A stretch of 64,000 bases of DNA from Desulfurococcus sp. (lineage in GTDB: Archaea > Thermoproteota > Thermoprotei_A > Sulfolobales > Desulfurococcaceae), in contig JAPNUX010000005.1 in NCBI GenBank assembly GCA_026626905.1, positions 16,176 to 80,175 of the forward strand. The letters run 5' to 3'. Every line of letters starts with the position of its first letter. Positions within the stretch are counted from its first letter, which is position 1. The notes under the pieces were generated by a model. The model saw nothing but the letters and a program-made list of their open reading frames with translations, had not been told where the DNA came from and searched no databases. Shown one piece after another: positions 7,287-16,404 of this stretch. Position numbers and translations under genes: made by a program.

Positions 7287-9056
7287 TTATTCGTGAGCAA
7301 AGACTGCTATAATCCTGGTGTCTTCTACCGCTTCAATCCTGGCGAATCCAACTCTATAAAGCTGGACAATAGAGTCAGGCTTCTCGCTCAGAATGCGTTT
7401 TTCAGCTAGATACCTTGTTTTCTTTAACTCCATCCCCTCCGGTATTAGCAGGAGAAGCTCGATGCTTTCAGCGCTATTAACCCACTGGATTATCGGCGCG
7501 TTAGATTTCCTTGCATCCTCTTGAGGGATACTGTAGAGGTAGGCTGTGAAGCCGGGTTTTCCTCCTATACTCACAGGGTCTCCTAGAGTAAAGTTAGCTA
7601 GACCCATAGCTCTGAAGAGCTTGTGGCTGCTCTGCTCTATTAAGCTTACATCTCTAGGCGAGATGTATATTATTGCTCCATCTTCTATTAGGTACTCGTA
7701 GAATTCTCTTCTCGATGGGTGCACTGGTATCTGGGCTCTCAGAGGCTCCTTTATCCCTTTTAATACCACGGGCACGGGGTCCTCAACTGCCATATACCTG
7801 TTCGCGGATGCATCTACTAGGATCCTGTTGATAGCGTAGAGGTTTACGAGGCTTACTCTAGCATCAATAGGCTTAACACCGACATCTTTAACTATCCTCC
7901 ATATGGTTTCACGTAGAATCCCTCTTCTACGTAAACCCTCTATGGTTCCGAATCTTGGATCGTCGTAGGGTTGGATGCCCTGCTCTTCTACGAGCTTCCT
8001 CATCTTGGATTTACTCAGTATTAATCCCTCGAGAGATAGTCGTCCGAAGTGTATTGTCTCAGGGTACTTCCAGCCCATGTGGGTATAAAGATACTTCTGT
8101 TTGACGGTATTGGTTAGGTGCTCCTTCGCTCTTAGTATGTGCGTGACCCCCATGAGGTAGTCGTCTACTCCTGCAGCAAAATTATATGTTGGCCATACAA
8201 TGTATTTATCCCCTGTCACTGGGTGAGGAGTCCTCGAGGTGTCTATTATACGGAAGGCCACCCAGTCTCTGACACTGGGGTCGGGGTGCTGGAGGTCGGT
8301 TTTAACTCTTAGGACAGCCTCACCCTCCCCGTAGCGTCCCTCCAGCATTCTATCGAATTTCTCGAGGTTGTCTTCAACAGGTGTATCCCTGTGGGGGCAG
8401 GCTCTCCCAGCGTTCCTATAGGATTTAAACTGTTTATCGCTGCATTCATCAATGTAGGCTCCACCTCTCGCTATTAATTTACGAGCAATATCGTAGAATA
8501 TCTCCATGCGGAGACTCTGCACGTACTCCTCGCTCCACTTCACGCCCAGCCACTTCAAGGCTTCTTTTATCCTCGTGTAGGCTTCAGGGTAGGGTGCTTT
8601 TACCCTTGGGTCTGTATCCTCGAATCTGAGTATCATTCTACCATTATACATTTCTGCATACCAGTAGCTTAGTAGGGCCGGTCTCGCATTACCGAGGTGT
8701 ATTGTGAAGTCGGGGTTAGGCGCGAACCTTGTTACGACTCTTCCAACTTCAGCGTTAGGTAGAGGGGGTAGCTCCTTCTCTACAGGGCTCTTCTTTTCTT
8801 CCAGGAGCTCAGGCCAGTTCGCTCTCACTAGCTTAATCTGCTCCTCCAGGCTGAGCTTGTTCACTTCTACTATGACTTCCTCGATAACCTTAATGAACTC
8901 TCGCAACCTGCTACGTATCTCAGGTATTTCACCAGCTATTTTTGAGACCACGGCTTTAAGGTCTGCTTTACCCTCATGCTTGACTGCGTTGACTAAGGCG
9001 TGTTTAAAAGCTGCTTCTTTCACTTTCTCTAATAGAGATTTCTCTTGGCTGCTCAA
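7287..9056 (-). CDS. gltX: glutamyl-tRNA synthetase, archaeal type
   Basis: Class I aminoacyl-tRNA synthetase of 589 residues. The HIGH-like motif is HLGN at 120-123 within FAPNPDFTIHLGN, and the KMSKS-like loop is LSKSK at 347-351; the C-terminal anticodon-binding beta barrels follow. About 100 residues of helical N-terminal extension precede the catalytic domain, as in archaeal and eukaryotic enzymes. Archaea lack GlnRS, so this enzyme is expected to charge tRNA-Gln with glutamate for later amidation. The TTG start follows GGTGGTG and lies inside the 3' end of the upstream unknown gene (53-base overlap), showing co-transcription with the isopentenyl-diphosphate isomerase operon. Confidence 0.96.
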   Translation of the reverse strand: MSSQEKSLLEKVKEAAFKHALVNAVKHEGKADLKAVVSKIAGEIPEIRSRLREFIKVIEEVIVEVNKLSLEEQIKLVRANWPELLEEKKSPVEKELPPLPNAEVGRVVTRFAPNPDFTIHLGNARPALLSYWYAEMYNGRMILRFEDTDPRVKAPYPEAYTRIKEALKWLGVKWSEEYVQSLRMEIFYDIARKLIARGGAYIDECSDKQFKSYRNAGRACPHRDTPVEDNLEKFDRMLEGRYGEGEAVLRVKTDLQHPDPSVRDWVAFRIIDTSRTPHPVTGDKYIVWPTYNFAAGVDDYLMGVTHILRAKEHLTNTVKQKYLYTHMGWKYPETIHFGRLSLEGLILSKSKMRKLVEEQGIQPYDDPRFGTIEGLRRRGILRETIWRIVKDVGVKPIDARVSLVNLYAINRILVDASANRYMAVEDPVPVVLKGIKEPLRAQIPVHPSRREFYEYLIEDGAIIYISPRDVSLIEQSSHKLFRAMGLANFTLGDPVSIGGKPGFTAYLYSIPQEDARKSNAPIIQWVNSAESIELLLLIPEGMELKKTRYLAEKRILSEKPDSIVQLYRVGFARIEAVEDTRIIAVFAHE

Positions 9057-9504
9057 CTGACACCACCAGTACTATTTTCTCAGGCTTCTCCCATGTCAAA
9101 TCTATAACAGCTAGTAAAAACCCCTCGCACACAGAGCGTGTACTCCTCACCTCGTGCTTCCCGGTTACAGTGTACACTACTAGTTCTCCTCTCCTAACAT
9201 GCTTTAAGCCGCCGATGTAATAAAGCCTCCTCCCAGTCACCTCTTGAAGGCAGAGGGGGGTGCCCTCCTCGAAGAGAAGTGCTTTCGGTAGCTCTCTCCT
9301 ATCAACTAGTATGATGCTTGCTTTTAGAGCAGGATTCTCCAGGTCTATGTACCTGAGTACATCCTCGTAGGGTATGCTACCGTAGATCTCACTACATGAG
9401 TCTGAGGGTTGACTAGTCATTGTGAACTCGTCTCCCCTACGGCATATAATTCTCTTAGACTCCACGTTCTTTACGAAGAGCTCGGGGAAGATGTAGTCGC
9501 TCAA
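9004..9504 (-). CDS. hypothetical protein between isopentenyl-diphosphate isomerase and GltX
   Basis: A 166-residue protein I do not recognise. It has no membrane segment or signal peptide. Four cysteines are present (21, 37, 85, 126) without a CxxC pair. Several beta-strand-like stretches occur (KASIILVDRR, RRGELVVYTVTG, KIVLVVSVEQP), suggesting a small alpha/beta or barrel fold; the middle GRRLYYIGGL stretch looks ordered. TTG start overlapping the stop codon of the isomerase gene by four bases; its own end overlaps GltX by 53 bases. These overlaps and normal codon usage make it a real gene, translationally coupled on both sides. The context suggests a house-keeping role but gives no function. 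Confidence 0.75.
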   Translation of the reverse strand: MSDYIFPELFVKNVESKRIICRRGDEFTMTSQPSDSCSEIYGSIPYEDVLRYIDLENPALKASIILVDRRELPKALLFEEGTPLCLQEVTGRRLYYIGGLKHVRRGELVVYTVTGKHEVRSTRSVCEGFLLAVIDLTWEKPEKIVLVVSVEQPREISIRESERSSF

Positions 9505-10619
9505 TGCCCTTTCCTCTCATGGCTTAAGTACTTGTATAGATCTATACCTCTCTGAAGCATGACGCCTACAATATTGGAGCCCAGCACCACTGGCACGCTT
9601 CTCAAATCCCTAGTGGTCCTGGCACCAGTGAGGTACATAGCAGTCTTCAATTCGTAGATGTAGGAGTCAAGGTATACTTCAGCTGCAGTAACCCCCTCTT
9701 TTAAGAGTTTTCCTAGAATAGGCTTAGCTACTCCAGCCATGTCAGCACCTAAAGCTATGTTGACTGCAGCCTTGAATCCATCCCAGACTCCACCGCTAGC
9801 AATGATAATTGAGTCCCTGGCTGCATGCCGCGCCTCGATCACTGAGAGAGGAGTGGGGATTCCCCATTCCGAGAGCTTTAAGCCGCTTTCGTATCGTGGT
9901 GTTCCAGGCGGGTTTCTATATGCTTCAATGAGAGCCCAGTTAGTGCCGCATGCCCCGGCTACATCGAATATTCTAACTCCCGCTCTGTGGAACAGTTCAA
10001 CGACCTCCATGGAGAGCCCGCTGCCTACCTCCTTGATTACAATCGGTTTGCCGAGTACTGAGACTAGCTCTTTAACTTTATCGACTAGCTCTGCTCTCAG
10101 TCGTGTATCACCTTCCGGCTGTACTACCTCTTGGGCTGGATTCAAGTGTATGGCTAGAGCGTCTGCATCCAATACTTCCACTAGTTTTACAACGACGTCG
10201 AGTTCAATATCGTTTAGTGTATTCAACCCAATGTTACCGATAACTGGGACACTTCTAGCTGTATCCCTGACGACTCTATAGCTGGCTACAACATCACTAT
10301 TGAATCCACTGGTAACCATTGCTCTCTGGCTGCCTACACCTATCGCAATACGCTTTGATTCAGCGAGCTCAGCGAGCATCTTATTCACTTTTGTAAGAGA
10401 GGGGTGGCCGCCTGTCATCCCTGTTATCATTAAGGGTGCTGAGAGCTTGTACCCGAGGAATTCAACCTCTAGGCTCACATCACTGAAGCTTAACCCTGGG
10501 AGAGCCTTGTGTATTAGTTTTATCTCGCTGTAAATGCTCCTGCAATAATCCTTGTAGTCTACACGCGGGTCTAAAGCTAGTTCTAGATGCTGGAGTTTTC
10601 TAGCCTGTACTTCATCCAA
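9501..10619 (-). CDS. fni: type 2 isopentenyl-diphosphate delta-isomerase
   Basis: FMN- and NADPH-dependent enzyme that interconverts isopentenyl and dimethylallyl diphosphate for isoprenoid lipid synthesis. The 372-residue TIM barrel shows TGMTGG at 66-71, GVGSQRA at 94-100, HLNP at 158-161, the catalytic-region Gln167 with Glu169 in VVQPEGD, KEVGSG at 196-201 and a glycine-rich ASGGVWDG phosphate site. TTG start with GGAGGC upstream. In many archaea a mevalonate kinase and isopentenyl phosphate kinase sit between MEMO and this gene; neither is present here, so only this step of the lipid pathway remains in the cluster. Confidence 0.95.
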   Translation of the reverse strand: MDEVQARKLQHLELALDPRVDYKDYCRSIYSEIKLIHKALPGLSFSDVSLEVEFLGYKLSAPLMITGMTGGHPSLTKVNKMLAELAESKRIAIGVGSQRAMVTSGFNSDVVASYRVVRDTARSVPVIGNIGLNTLNDIELDVVVKLVEVLDADALAIHLNPAQEVVQPEGDTRLRAELVDKVKELVSVLGKPIVIKEVGSGLSMEVVELFHRAGVRIFDVAGACGTNWALIEAYRNPPGTPRYESGLKLSEWGIPTPLSVIEARHAARDSIIIASGGVWDGFKAAVNIALGADMAGVAKPILGKLLKEGVTAAEVYLDSYIYELKTAMYLTGARTTRDLRSVPVVLGSNIVGVMLQRGIDLYKYLSHERKGH

Positions 10620-10632
10620 TTCAGCCTGCCTC

Positions 10633-11487
10633 CTACAAGTAGAATTTTATGCTAGCGTATCCAACAACATGGGTTTTATCACCGGATGTATCCCCGCTTG
10701 TAGCGTGCTTTAAGAGGCTTACCCTGCCTCCAAGCATTCTCGTGTACTCCATTAGAGTCATTATGCCACCAGGCCCGCAGATACTGATGCCTTCCCGCAT
10801 CATTACATTGTAGAATCCGTGGATGTCTAGCCTTAGAATTTCATCTATAGCCATTAAATCCTTCCTCACGGTTTCCTCGTGGGGCTCATAGTGGTTGAAA
10901 TCGCTGCTAGCTAGTATAATAGTATTCTTCCCGAGCGACTCAACTGCTCTCCGTATAGCCCTAGCTAGATCAAAAGCAACGTCGGGTGTGTGTACACCTA
11001 TCACTATAGGGACTATTCTTACAGCTGAACCATACAGGTATGCGAGGAAGGGTAGTTGAACTTCAACCGAGTGTTCTTCTAGGTGAGCATACTCATCGAA
11101 GTCTGCTACATCACTGTACTCAACGATCTTCTTCGATAACTCTCCATCCACTGTTAGAGCCCCCAGCGGGGTCTCCCAGACACCCTCAGGGTATACTGAG
11201 ACAGGCTTCCCAAGTCCTGTGTGATTAGTACCCAGTATCACCACGACGTCAGGTTTCCCGTTGAGAGCCATATCATGGAATGCGTGAGCTGCTACAGGCC
11301 CGCTATACACATAGCCTGCGTGGGGGACAACATATCCTAGGATACCGTGTAACGGGGTCTCAACAGTTTTTAAGGGGAGACTTCCAGGGCCCACAGGATG
11401 CTTAAAAGACCACTCTATCATCTCTCTAAGCTCCCCGGGGTCCTCTGGGTAGAAATAGCCTGCTACAACAGCTATTCTCCGCTTCAA
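10633..11487 (-). CDS. MEMO1 family protein
   Basis: A 284-residue member of the MEMO family, related in fold to class III extradiol dioxygenases. Visible are VPHAGYVYSGP with His56, GTNH with His89, the LEEHSVEVQLPF block near 136-147 and an ICGPGG segment near the C-terminus, the residues that line the pocket in this family. The biochemical role in archaea is not established; its regular position between S2 and isoprenoid genes suggests a basic function. TTG start after GAGGGATT. It is about 13 bases upstream of the isomerase gene in one operon; a 125-base gap separates it from S2. Confidence 0.92.
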   Translation of the reverse strand: MKRRIAVVAGYFYPEDPGELREMIEWSFKHPVGPGSLPLKTVETPLHGILGYVVPHAGYVYSGPVAAHAFHDMALNGKPDVVVILGTNHTGLGKPVSVYPEGVWETPLGALTVDGELSKKIVEYSDVADFDEYAHLEEHSVEVQLPFLAYLYGSAVRIVPIVIGVHTPDVAFDLARAIRRAVESLGKNTIILASSDFNHYEPHEETVRKDLMAIDEILRLDIHGFYNVMMREGISICGPGGIMTLMEYTRMLGGRVSLLKHATSGDTSGDKTHVVGYASIKFYL

Positions 11488-11612
11488 ACTAATCCCTCAT
11501 GTTAAACTAGGATATTGAAAGCTAATAATATAGTTAAAGGTTAAGCCAGGATAACCCTGAGCTTAAAGCATTTTTCTCTCTGAGAGTAGATTCCAAAACA
11601 GTGGGAGTATGC

Positions 11613-12272
11613 TTATGCTGTGGCCTCGAAATCCGAGGGCTGCTCTGGAAGGTCAGCGTTAGGTGGGAGAACACCTCTCTCGCGTAGTATCTGCCTTGTG
11701 AGTATCCAGTATAGTAGTGCGAGACTCTTTCTCCCCTTGTTATTCCCAGGTATTATTAAGTCAACGTATTCAACCCTGTTGTCCGTGTCAGCGAAGGCTA
11801 CTACTGGTATCCCTACATCAGCTGCCTCCTTGAGAGCTTGTAGATCGGATCTTGTATCAGTGATCACCACTACATCGGGCTCAAAGTAGTTCTTCAGGCT
11901 CGGGTTAGTGAAGGTGCCTGGTATGAACCTGCCGATAAATGGCTTGCAGCCAACATACTGGCACATCTTTGACACCGGCTTCCTCCCGTATTGTCTAACA
12001 GAGACAGCTGCTATCTTCTCCGGCTGGTATCTAGCTAGGAATCTACCAGCTATCCTCAATCTTTCATCTATCTTCCTCACGTCGAGAATGTATAGTCCAT
12101 CTGATCGAACCCTGTAAACGAATGGCTCCATGAATTTAGTGCACACATGCGTACCTATGTGGACACCGGCCGAAAGGTATTTCTCTATTGGTACTAGGAG
12201 CTCTACAACACCGCTTTCAGGCTTAGAGATCGGTGCCTCCTTCTCCTCATCCGTCCAGCTTGGATCACCCAT
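11613..12272 (-). CDS. rps2: 30S ribosomal protein S2
   Basis: Small-subunit protein S2 of about 219 residues, with the [20 protein letters not shown] segment early in the protein and the [21 protein letters not shown] block near the end. The ATG at 12272 is preferred because GGGTGA lies five bases upstream; a GTG nine bases earlier overlaps that site. The N-terminal 25 residues are acidic and probably flexible. Follows rpoN with an 11-base gap in the S13-to-S2 operon. Confidence 0.95.
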   Translation of the reverse strand: MGDPSWTDEEKEAPISKPESGVVELLVPIEKYLSAGVHIGTHVCTKFMEPFVYRVRSDGLYILDVRKIDERLRIAGRFLARYQPEKIAAVSVRQYGRKPVSKMCQYVGCKPFIGRFIPGTFTNPSLKNYFEPDVVVITDTRSDLQALKEAADVGIPVVAFADTDNRVEYVDLIIPGNNKGRKSLALLYWILTRQILRERGVLPPNADLPEQPSDFEATA

Positions 12273-12283
12273 GCTACTCACCC

Positions 12284-12484
12284 TTAAGATATCTTAGGGA
12301 AGTATAATACCTCCTTGGATACATCTACATGGGATAAAAACATCCTTCTACAGCAATACCTCTTAACACCTAAATCATCTAGAACCTTGCCTGGATCCTC
12401 GCCTTTCTCAACTCTCTTTAAGTATTCCTCCCATAAATGCCCTATGGGCCTGCCACAAGTGAAGCATCTAACAGGGAAGAGCAC
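12284..12484 (-). CDS. rpoN: DNA-directed RNA polymerase subunit N (Rpo10)
   Basis: A 66-residue polymerase subunit of the assembly platform. It has the atypical zinc site of RpoN: Cys7-x2-Cys10 and the adjacent pair Cys44-Cys45 in RYCCRRMF. The start [13 protein letters not shown] is diagnostic. GTG start with GGTGG seven bases upstream. RpoK, often next to rpoN in crenarchaea, is not present in this operon. Confidence 0.97.
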   Translation of the reverse strand: MLFPVRCFTCGRPIGHLWEEYLKRVEKGEDPGKVLDDLGVKRYCCRRMFLSHVDVSKEVLYFPKIS

Positions 12485-12495
12485 TTTTCAACCAC

Positions 12496-12918
12496 CTACC
12501 TATAGCTCTTCTGCCATCTTCTTCTAGCACTATACCTACCCCACTTTTTAGGTTCCGTTTGACGGGGATCCCCGCTTAGCATGTGTCGATCATACTCTTT
12601 AAGTATTCTTTTAAGCTCCTCGTGCCCGAAGTACTCTACTAGACCTCTAGCTATAGCTATTCTTGCAGCCTCTGCTTGACTCATGTAGCCTCCTCCTTCA
12701 ACGGTCACCTTGATATCGATTGTCTTAGCTAGGTCGCCGGCTAGGAGGAGCGGCTCCATTATTTTAACTCTAGCCATCTCAATGGGAATTAACTCTAATG
12801 GTACCCCGTTGATCCAGACTCTGCCAATCCCTGGTTTTATTACAGCTCTAGCTATACTAGTCTTTCTTTTACCTGTTGATAAAACCACCTTTACTCCCGT
12901 GCTCGTTGACTGGCTCAT
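12496..12918 (-). CDS. rps9: 30S ribosomal protein S9
   Basis: A 140-residue small-subunit protein with the GKRKTSIARAVIKPG start, the GGGYMSQAEAARIAIARGL centre and the basic tail ending RRRWQKSYR, which reaches toward the P-site tRNA. ATG start overlapping the L13 stop codon by four bases, so it is translated by coupling with L13; rpoN follows 11 bases later. Confidence 0.97.
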   Translation of the reverse strand: MSQSTSTGVKVVLSTGKRKTSIARAVIKPGIGRVWINGVPLELIPIEMARVKIMEPLLLAGDLAKTIDIKVTVEGGGYMSQAEAARIAIARGLVEYFGHEELKRILKEYDRHMLSGDPRQTEPKKWGRYSARRRWQKSYR

Positions 12919-13367
12919 CTCCTAGCACCCGTCCAGCCCATTACTCTGGCAACTTCCTCCAGGTAGATGAATCTACCTTTTAGTCTTGATGCTGAAGCCT
13001 CGGGGAACTGTATGAATTCAGTGCTTTTTAAGCTGCTCGGGGTACCCACGTATACTTTAAGATTTCTGTATGCTCTTCTACCCGTGGCTTTATCCATGGG
13101 GAGCATTCCTCTAACCGTCCTCTTAAATATGTTGACAGGGTTCCTTGGCCTTCTCACACCACTCTTTTCTGGATTGTAGTGGGTTCTAACTCTCAGGAGA
13201 AGCTTGTAGCCTTCGACAACTCTTATCTTATCGCCGCTTAAAACAGCTTTCTCAGCATTAACAACGATAACCTTGTAGCCTTCAAGCAGCTTCTTAGCTA
13301 TTATTGTAGCTAGCCTTCCGAGAATCTGGTTAGAGGCATCCACGTAGAGTACTTTCCCCTCACTCAA
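12915..13367 (-). CDS. rpl13: 50S ribosomal protein L13
   Basis: A 150-residue large-subunit protein with the family signature: DASNQILGRLATIIAKKLL near the start and TVRGMLPMDKATGRRAYRNL in the centre. TTG start with GGTGAG five bases upstream. It lies between L18e and S9, with a seven-base gap on one side and a four-base overlap on the other. Confidence 0.97.
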   Translation of the reverse strand: MSEGKVLYVDASNQILGRLATIIAKKLLEGYKVIVVNAEKAVLSGDKIRVVEGYKLLLRVRTHYNPEKSGVRRPRNPVNIFKRTVRGMLPMDKATGRRAYRNLKVYVGTPSSLKSTEFIQFPEASASRLKGRFIYLEEVARVMGWTGARR

Positions 13368-13373
13368 CTCTAC

Positions 13374-13742
13374 TCACCCTATGATCTTGACTCCACTCCC
13401 CTTAGGGTTCTCTGATACCAAGTCTAGTATGTGCAGGACTCTACCACCGCTCTTTAAGATCTTCTCTATAGCTGTCTTCGAGAAGCTAGAAGCTGCCACC
13501 GTGATAGGGTGATCGAGGACGCCGGCTCCCAGCACTTTCCCTGGAACAACCACTACATCACCGGGGCTGGTATACCTGTTCAACCTACTGATGTTTACAG
13601 CTCTTCTTCTACGTCTAGGCTTAGAGAGTTCTTCTGCGACCGCCCTCCATATTGGAGCATTATTCTTATTTGAGGCTTTAATGAGCTCTTCTATAGTCTT
13701 CCTTAAAACCACGTTGGTTTTAGAGCCCCCGATGAACGTCAT
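13374..13742 (-). CDS. rpl18e: 50S ribosomal protein L18e
   Basis: A 122-residue protein homologous to bacterial L15. Recognisable segments are PRRRRRAVNISRLNRY and VVVPGKVLGAGVL followed by VAASSFSKTAIEKI. The ATG overlaps the end of the rpoD gene by four bases, so translation is coupled. Order Rpo3-L18e-L13-S9-RpoN is the usual archaeal one. Confidence 0.96.
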   Translation of the reverse strand: MTFIGGSKTNVVLRKTIEELIKASNKNNAPIWRAVAEELSKPRRRRRAVNISRLNRYTSPGDVVVVPGKVLGAGVLDHPITVAASSFSKTAIEKILKSGGRVLHILDLVSENPKGSGVKIIG

Positions 13743-14581
13743 GCTACTACACCATTTCCTGCAAGTTCTTTCATGAAATCATCAAGTTTTCTGCTTAAGA
13801 TGTCAACAGCCTCTAATAAAAGATTCCTAGCGTTTAAGGCGCCTGTTAACTCTAGGTTTAAGATGAACTCGTTTTCCCTCCATGAGACTCTTACCGCGTT
13901 AGCAGGGCATGCATTCTCACATAGCCTGCAGAGAGTGCACTCGAGGAGCCTGTCTTCTCTAACCTTCACTGAGCCTTCTGCTACCTCGAAGATGCCCTTA
14001 GGGCATACATTAATGCATAGCGAGCACTCGGGCCCCCTGCACTTCTCAGGGCTCACTGATACTACCGGGACGTACTTGTGCGCGGCTACTGATACAGGAC
14101 TCCACTTCGCGTGCTCCTTACCTCTACCCAGCCTTGCATAGGCTTCTAGCCTGATACGCTGGTTTCGCGCAAGCTTTACAATGGGAATCCCGCTGTAGAC
14201 GGGTTTTACATCAGGATCATTGCTTTCAAGCATCTCGCTGTAAACTGTTAGAACACCATCTTCAGGTCCTTCAGCTTCAAGCCTTAGTATTGCAAAGCAG
14301 TCCTGCGAGAAAACTCCTTTCTCACCGGCCTCAGCGCACTCCTCCGGAGGCTTATACTTGCTTAAAGCTTCGTCGCTCTTTAATGGTATTAAGCCAAGCC
14401 TGTGAGCTATGTACTCATCGTAGAAGACGCTTGAGTTCTCAGTTATAGCAACGTAGTCGATAGCTATGGTTGGTACCTCTGCGATTACTGTTCTCCTTAT
14501 GGAGTTCACTATGTGGAGTGGAATACCTTTAAGGTAGAGCTTAATGTGGTAGGGGCTCTTCTCTAGGACAACTACATCCAA
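13739..14581 (-). CDS. rpoD: DNA-directed RNA polymerase subunit D (Rpo3) with ferredoxin-like domain
   Basis: The alpha-like assembly subunit of archaeal RNA polymerase, 280 residues. The dimerisation domain starts at once (NSIRRTVIAEVPTIAID at 26-42). Residues 181-226 form an inserted ferredoxin-like domain with two full sets of cysteines: 181, 186, 189, 193 and 215, 218, 221, 225, each set ending in CP. This would allow two iron-sulfur clusters, whereas many Rpo3 proteins keep one or none. The domain then returns to the assembly fold at NEFILNLELTGALNARNLLLEA. TTG start behind GGGTG. The cluster number is inferred from cysteine spacing only. Confidence 0.96.
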   Translation of the reverse strand: MDVVVLEKSPYHIKLYLKGIPLHIVNSIRRTVIAEVPTIAIDYVAITENSSVFYDEYIAHRLGLIPLKSDEALSKYKPPEECAEAGEKGVFSQDCFAILRLEAEGPEDGVLTVYSEMLESNDPDVKPVYSGIPIVKLARNQRIRLEAYARLGRGKEHAKWSPVSVAAHKYVPVVSVSPEKCRGPECSLCINVCPKGIFEVAEGSVKVREDRLLECTLCRLCENACPANAVRVSWRENEFILNLELTGALNARNLLLEAVDILSRKLDDFMKELAGNGVVA

Positions 14582-14602
14582 GCTGCTAACACCCTTAAAT
14601 TC

Positions 14603-15004
14603 CTACAGTCTTCTACCTCTCCTTCCTCCAGGCCTCCTAGTGGTATCGTGGGGTATCGGGGTTACATCCTCTATCCTACCGATTATGAATCCAGCTCTAG
14701 CCAGCGCTCTTATAGCTGCTTGAGCACCTGGTCCAGGAGTCTTAGAGCCGTGGCCTCCTGGAGCTCTTACTTTTATGTGGAGTGCTGTAATACCTTTATC
14801 CATGGCTTCACTAGCACTTCTGGATGCAGCCATCATTGCTGCATAAGGACTCGGCTTCTCCCTGTCAGCTCTGACAACCATCCCGCCACTCCATCTACTT
14901 ACTGTTTCAGCCCCCGTGATGTCGGTTATATGCACTATTGTATTATTCGAGCTACTATAGATGTGTGCTACACCCCACTTCAACTCTCGAGCAGAGAACG
15001 CCAT
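14603..15004 (-). CDS. rps11: 30S ribosomal protein S11
   Basis: A 133-residue platform protein. Diagnostic parts are [20 protein letters not shown] and the [19 protein letters not shown] block, with the basic C-terminal [13 protein letters not shown]. It is the known ribosomal partner of the AK6/Fap7 ATPase, a homologue of which is encoded at 37231-37812 in this window. ATG start with GGTGAC upstream; follows S4 by seven bases. Confidence 0.97.
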   Translation of the reverse strand: MAFSARELKWGVAHIYSSSNNTIVHITDITGAETVSRWSGGMVVRADREKPSPYAAMMAASRSASEAMDKGITALHIKVRAPGGHGSKTPGPGAQAAIRALARAGFIIGRIEDVTPIPHDTTRRPGGRRGRRL

Positions 15005-15011
15005 CCACTAG

Positions 15012-15518
15012 TCACCCCTCTACGCTAACCTTCTTTTTCAGCGGGCTGAACTGGTAGTAGTCGATTAAAGGCTCTAAGTCAACTGGGATCAGCATTCCCG
15101 GAGAGCGTATTCTTCTACCAGCGACAGCTATGTGACCATGGGTTATTAGCTGTCTAGCCTCGTGTATGGTTCTAGCCAGCCCCTTCCTGTAGACAATTGT
15201 CTGCAGGCGTCTCTCTAGTAGGTCTTCAACCTTTAAGTTTAACACGTCATCTAGTTTTGCACCTTCTCTAAGAAGCCCTAGTTTTACTAATCTCTCCACA
15301 AGTGCTTTCTCCTCTCTTTCTCTTACTTCTGGGGGAGCAGCTAGTAGCGACCTAGCTCTATGCCTAAAGTACCTTACTATTGAAGCAGCCTTCCAAAGCT
15401 CCCTCTTATTTCTTAATCCGTAAGCACCCAGCAGCTTCATCTCGTAGGCTAGCACATCGCGGCGCCAGGGGTGCCGGGGCCCCTCATATGTTCTCCTGGA
15501 CTTACGTGGGTCACCCAT
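15012..15518 (-). CDS. rps4: 30S ribosomal protein S4
   Basis: A 168-residue early-assembling protein of the small subunit. It starts [18 protein letters not shown] as in archaea and contains an S4 RNA-binding domain near 105-160 ([20 protein letters not shown], then [15 protein letters not shown]). ATG start with GGGTGGT upstream. It lies between S13 and S11 in the standard S13-S4-S11-Rpo3 order. Confidence 0.97.
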   Translation of the reverse strand: MGDPRKSRRTYEGPRHPWRRDVLAYEMKLLGAYGLRNKRELWKAASIVRYFRHRARSLLAAPPEVREREEKALVERLVKLGLLREGAKLDDVLNLKVEDLLERRLQTIVYRKGLARTIHEARQLITHGHIAVAGRRIRSPGMLIPVDLEPLIDYYQFSPLKKKVSVEG

Positions 15519-15529
15519 CTCATACCACC

Positions 15530-16006
15530 CTACTTACCACTCTGGCTTTGAGCCTGACCCGACTTCTTCCTTACACCTACTGTCACACCTGTCCTACCCG
15601 TTGTCCTTGTTCTCTGCCCTCTAACCTTTAATCCTAGTGCATGCCTTATACCACGCCAGCTCTTAATCCTCTTTTCTCTCTCAATATCCTCCTTCACATA
15701 GTAGATTAAGTCAGCACCAGTTAAGTGCATGTCTTCACCAGTAGTGTAGTCCTTCCGCCTGTTGTAGAGCCATGGAGGAATACCATGCCTGCCTGGATTC
15801 CGTACAGCCTCCTCAATGCTTTTTACCTGCTCATCAGTGAGATAGCCTACCCGCTGCTCAGGGTTTAAGCCTAGTACCCTGCATATAGCTAAGCTGAAAG
15901 TATAGCCTAATCCTTTAACTTCTGAGAGACCGTAGACTAACGGTAGGGTTCCATCTACATCTGTCCCTAGTATTCTAACGATCTGCTTGAAGCCTTCACT
16001 ACTCAA
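15530..16006 (-). CDS. rps13: 30S ribosomal protein S13
   Basis: A 158-residue head protein of the small subunit. The segments [35 protein letters not shown] and the [18 protein letters not shown] motif are typical of archaeal S13. TTG start behind GGTGGGAGG. It is the first gene of the long leftward operon S13-S4-S11-Rpo3-L18e-L13-S9-RpoN-S2. Upstream lies a 160-base gap that leads to the tRNA-Ser gene on the other strand. Confidence 0.96.
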   Translation of the reverse strand: MSSEGFKQIVRILGTDVDGTLPLVYGLSEVKGLGYTFSLAICRVLGLNPEQRVGYLTDEQVKSIEEAVRNPGRHGIPPWLYNRRKDYTTGEDMHLTGADLIYYVKEDIEREKRIKSWRGIRHALGLKVRGQRTRTTGRTGVTVGVRKKSGQAQSQSGK

Positions 16007-16130
16007 AGCCTCCCACCATTCTCGTAAGCATACACGGCTATCATCATAGTTAGCTAGTATAAGCCTTTTAAAGCTTATTTTCAGGCTCTAGAGTCCAACT
16101 AAACTATATCAGCAGGCATAGAAAGGAAAG

Positions 16131-16138
16131 AATTTAAT
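16131..16138 (+). promoter_or_regulatory. TATA box of tRNA-Ser
   Basis: AATTTAAT centred about 33 bases before the tRNA 5' end, preceded by the purine-rich GAAAGGAAAG that fits a BRE. Together they form a normal archaeal tRNA promoter. Confidence 0.5.
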
Positions 16139-16167
16139 CCTGGATTCTACTCCACTAGAGTAAGGGT

Positions 16168-16251
16168 GCCGGGGTGCCCGAGCGGCCTAAGGGGCTGGCC
16201 TTGAGAGCCAGTGGGCTCACGCCCGCGCGGGTTCAAATCCCGCCCCCGGCG
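16168..16251 (+). tRNA. tRNA-Ser (UGA anticodon)
   Basis: An 84-base class II tRNA. The acceptor stem GCCGGGG (16168-16174) pairs with CCCCGGC (16244-16250) and the discriminator is G. Anticodon stem CTGGC/GCCAG encloses the loop CTTGAGA with anticodon TGA at 16202-16204, reading UCA. A variable arm with a GGGC/GCCC stem and a T arm GCGGG/CCCGC with loop TTCAAAT complete it. No intron and no encoded CCA. In some crenarchaea a tRNA-Ser gene follows S10 and tuf on the same strand; here it is on the opposite strand. Confidence 0.96.
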
Positions 16252-16404
16252 CTACCTGTCTCCTACTACGTTAAACTCTGCTCTCTAAGAGCTGAGTGCA
16301 TAGTAGAATAGAGTAGTCTTAGTGGAGTCTTCTGGAGGAGTTTACGTTGAAGTAAATCTTCTAGGAGTATTATGTTGAAAATAGTAGAGTAGAGAATTGA
16401 CCGC

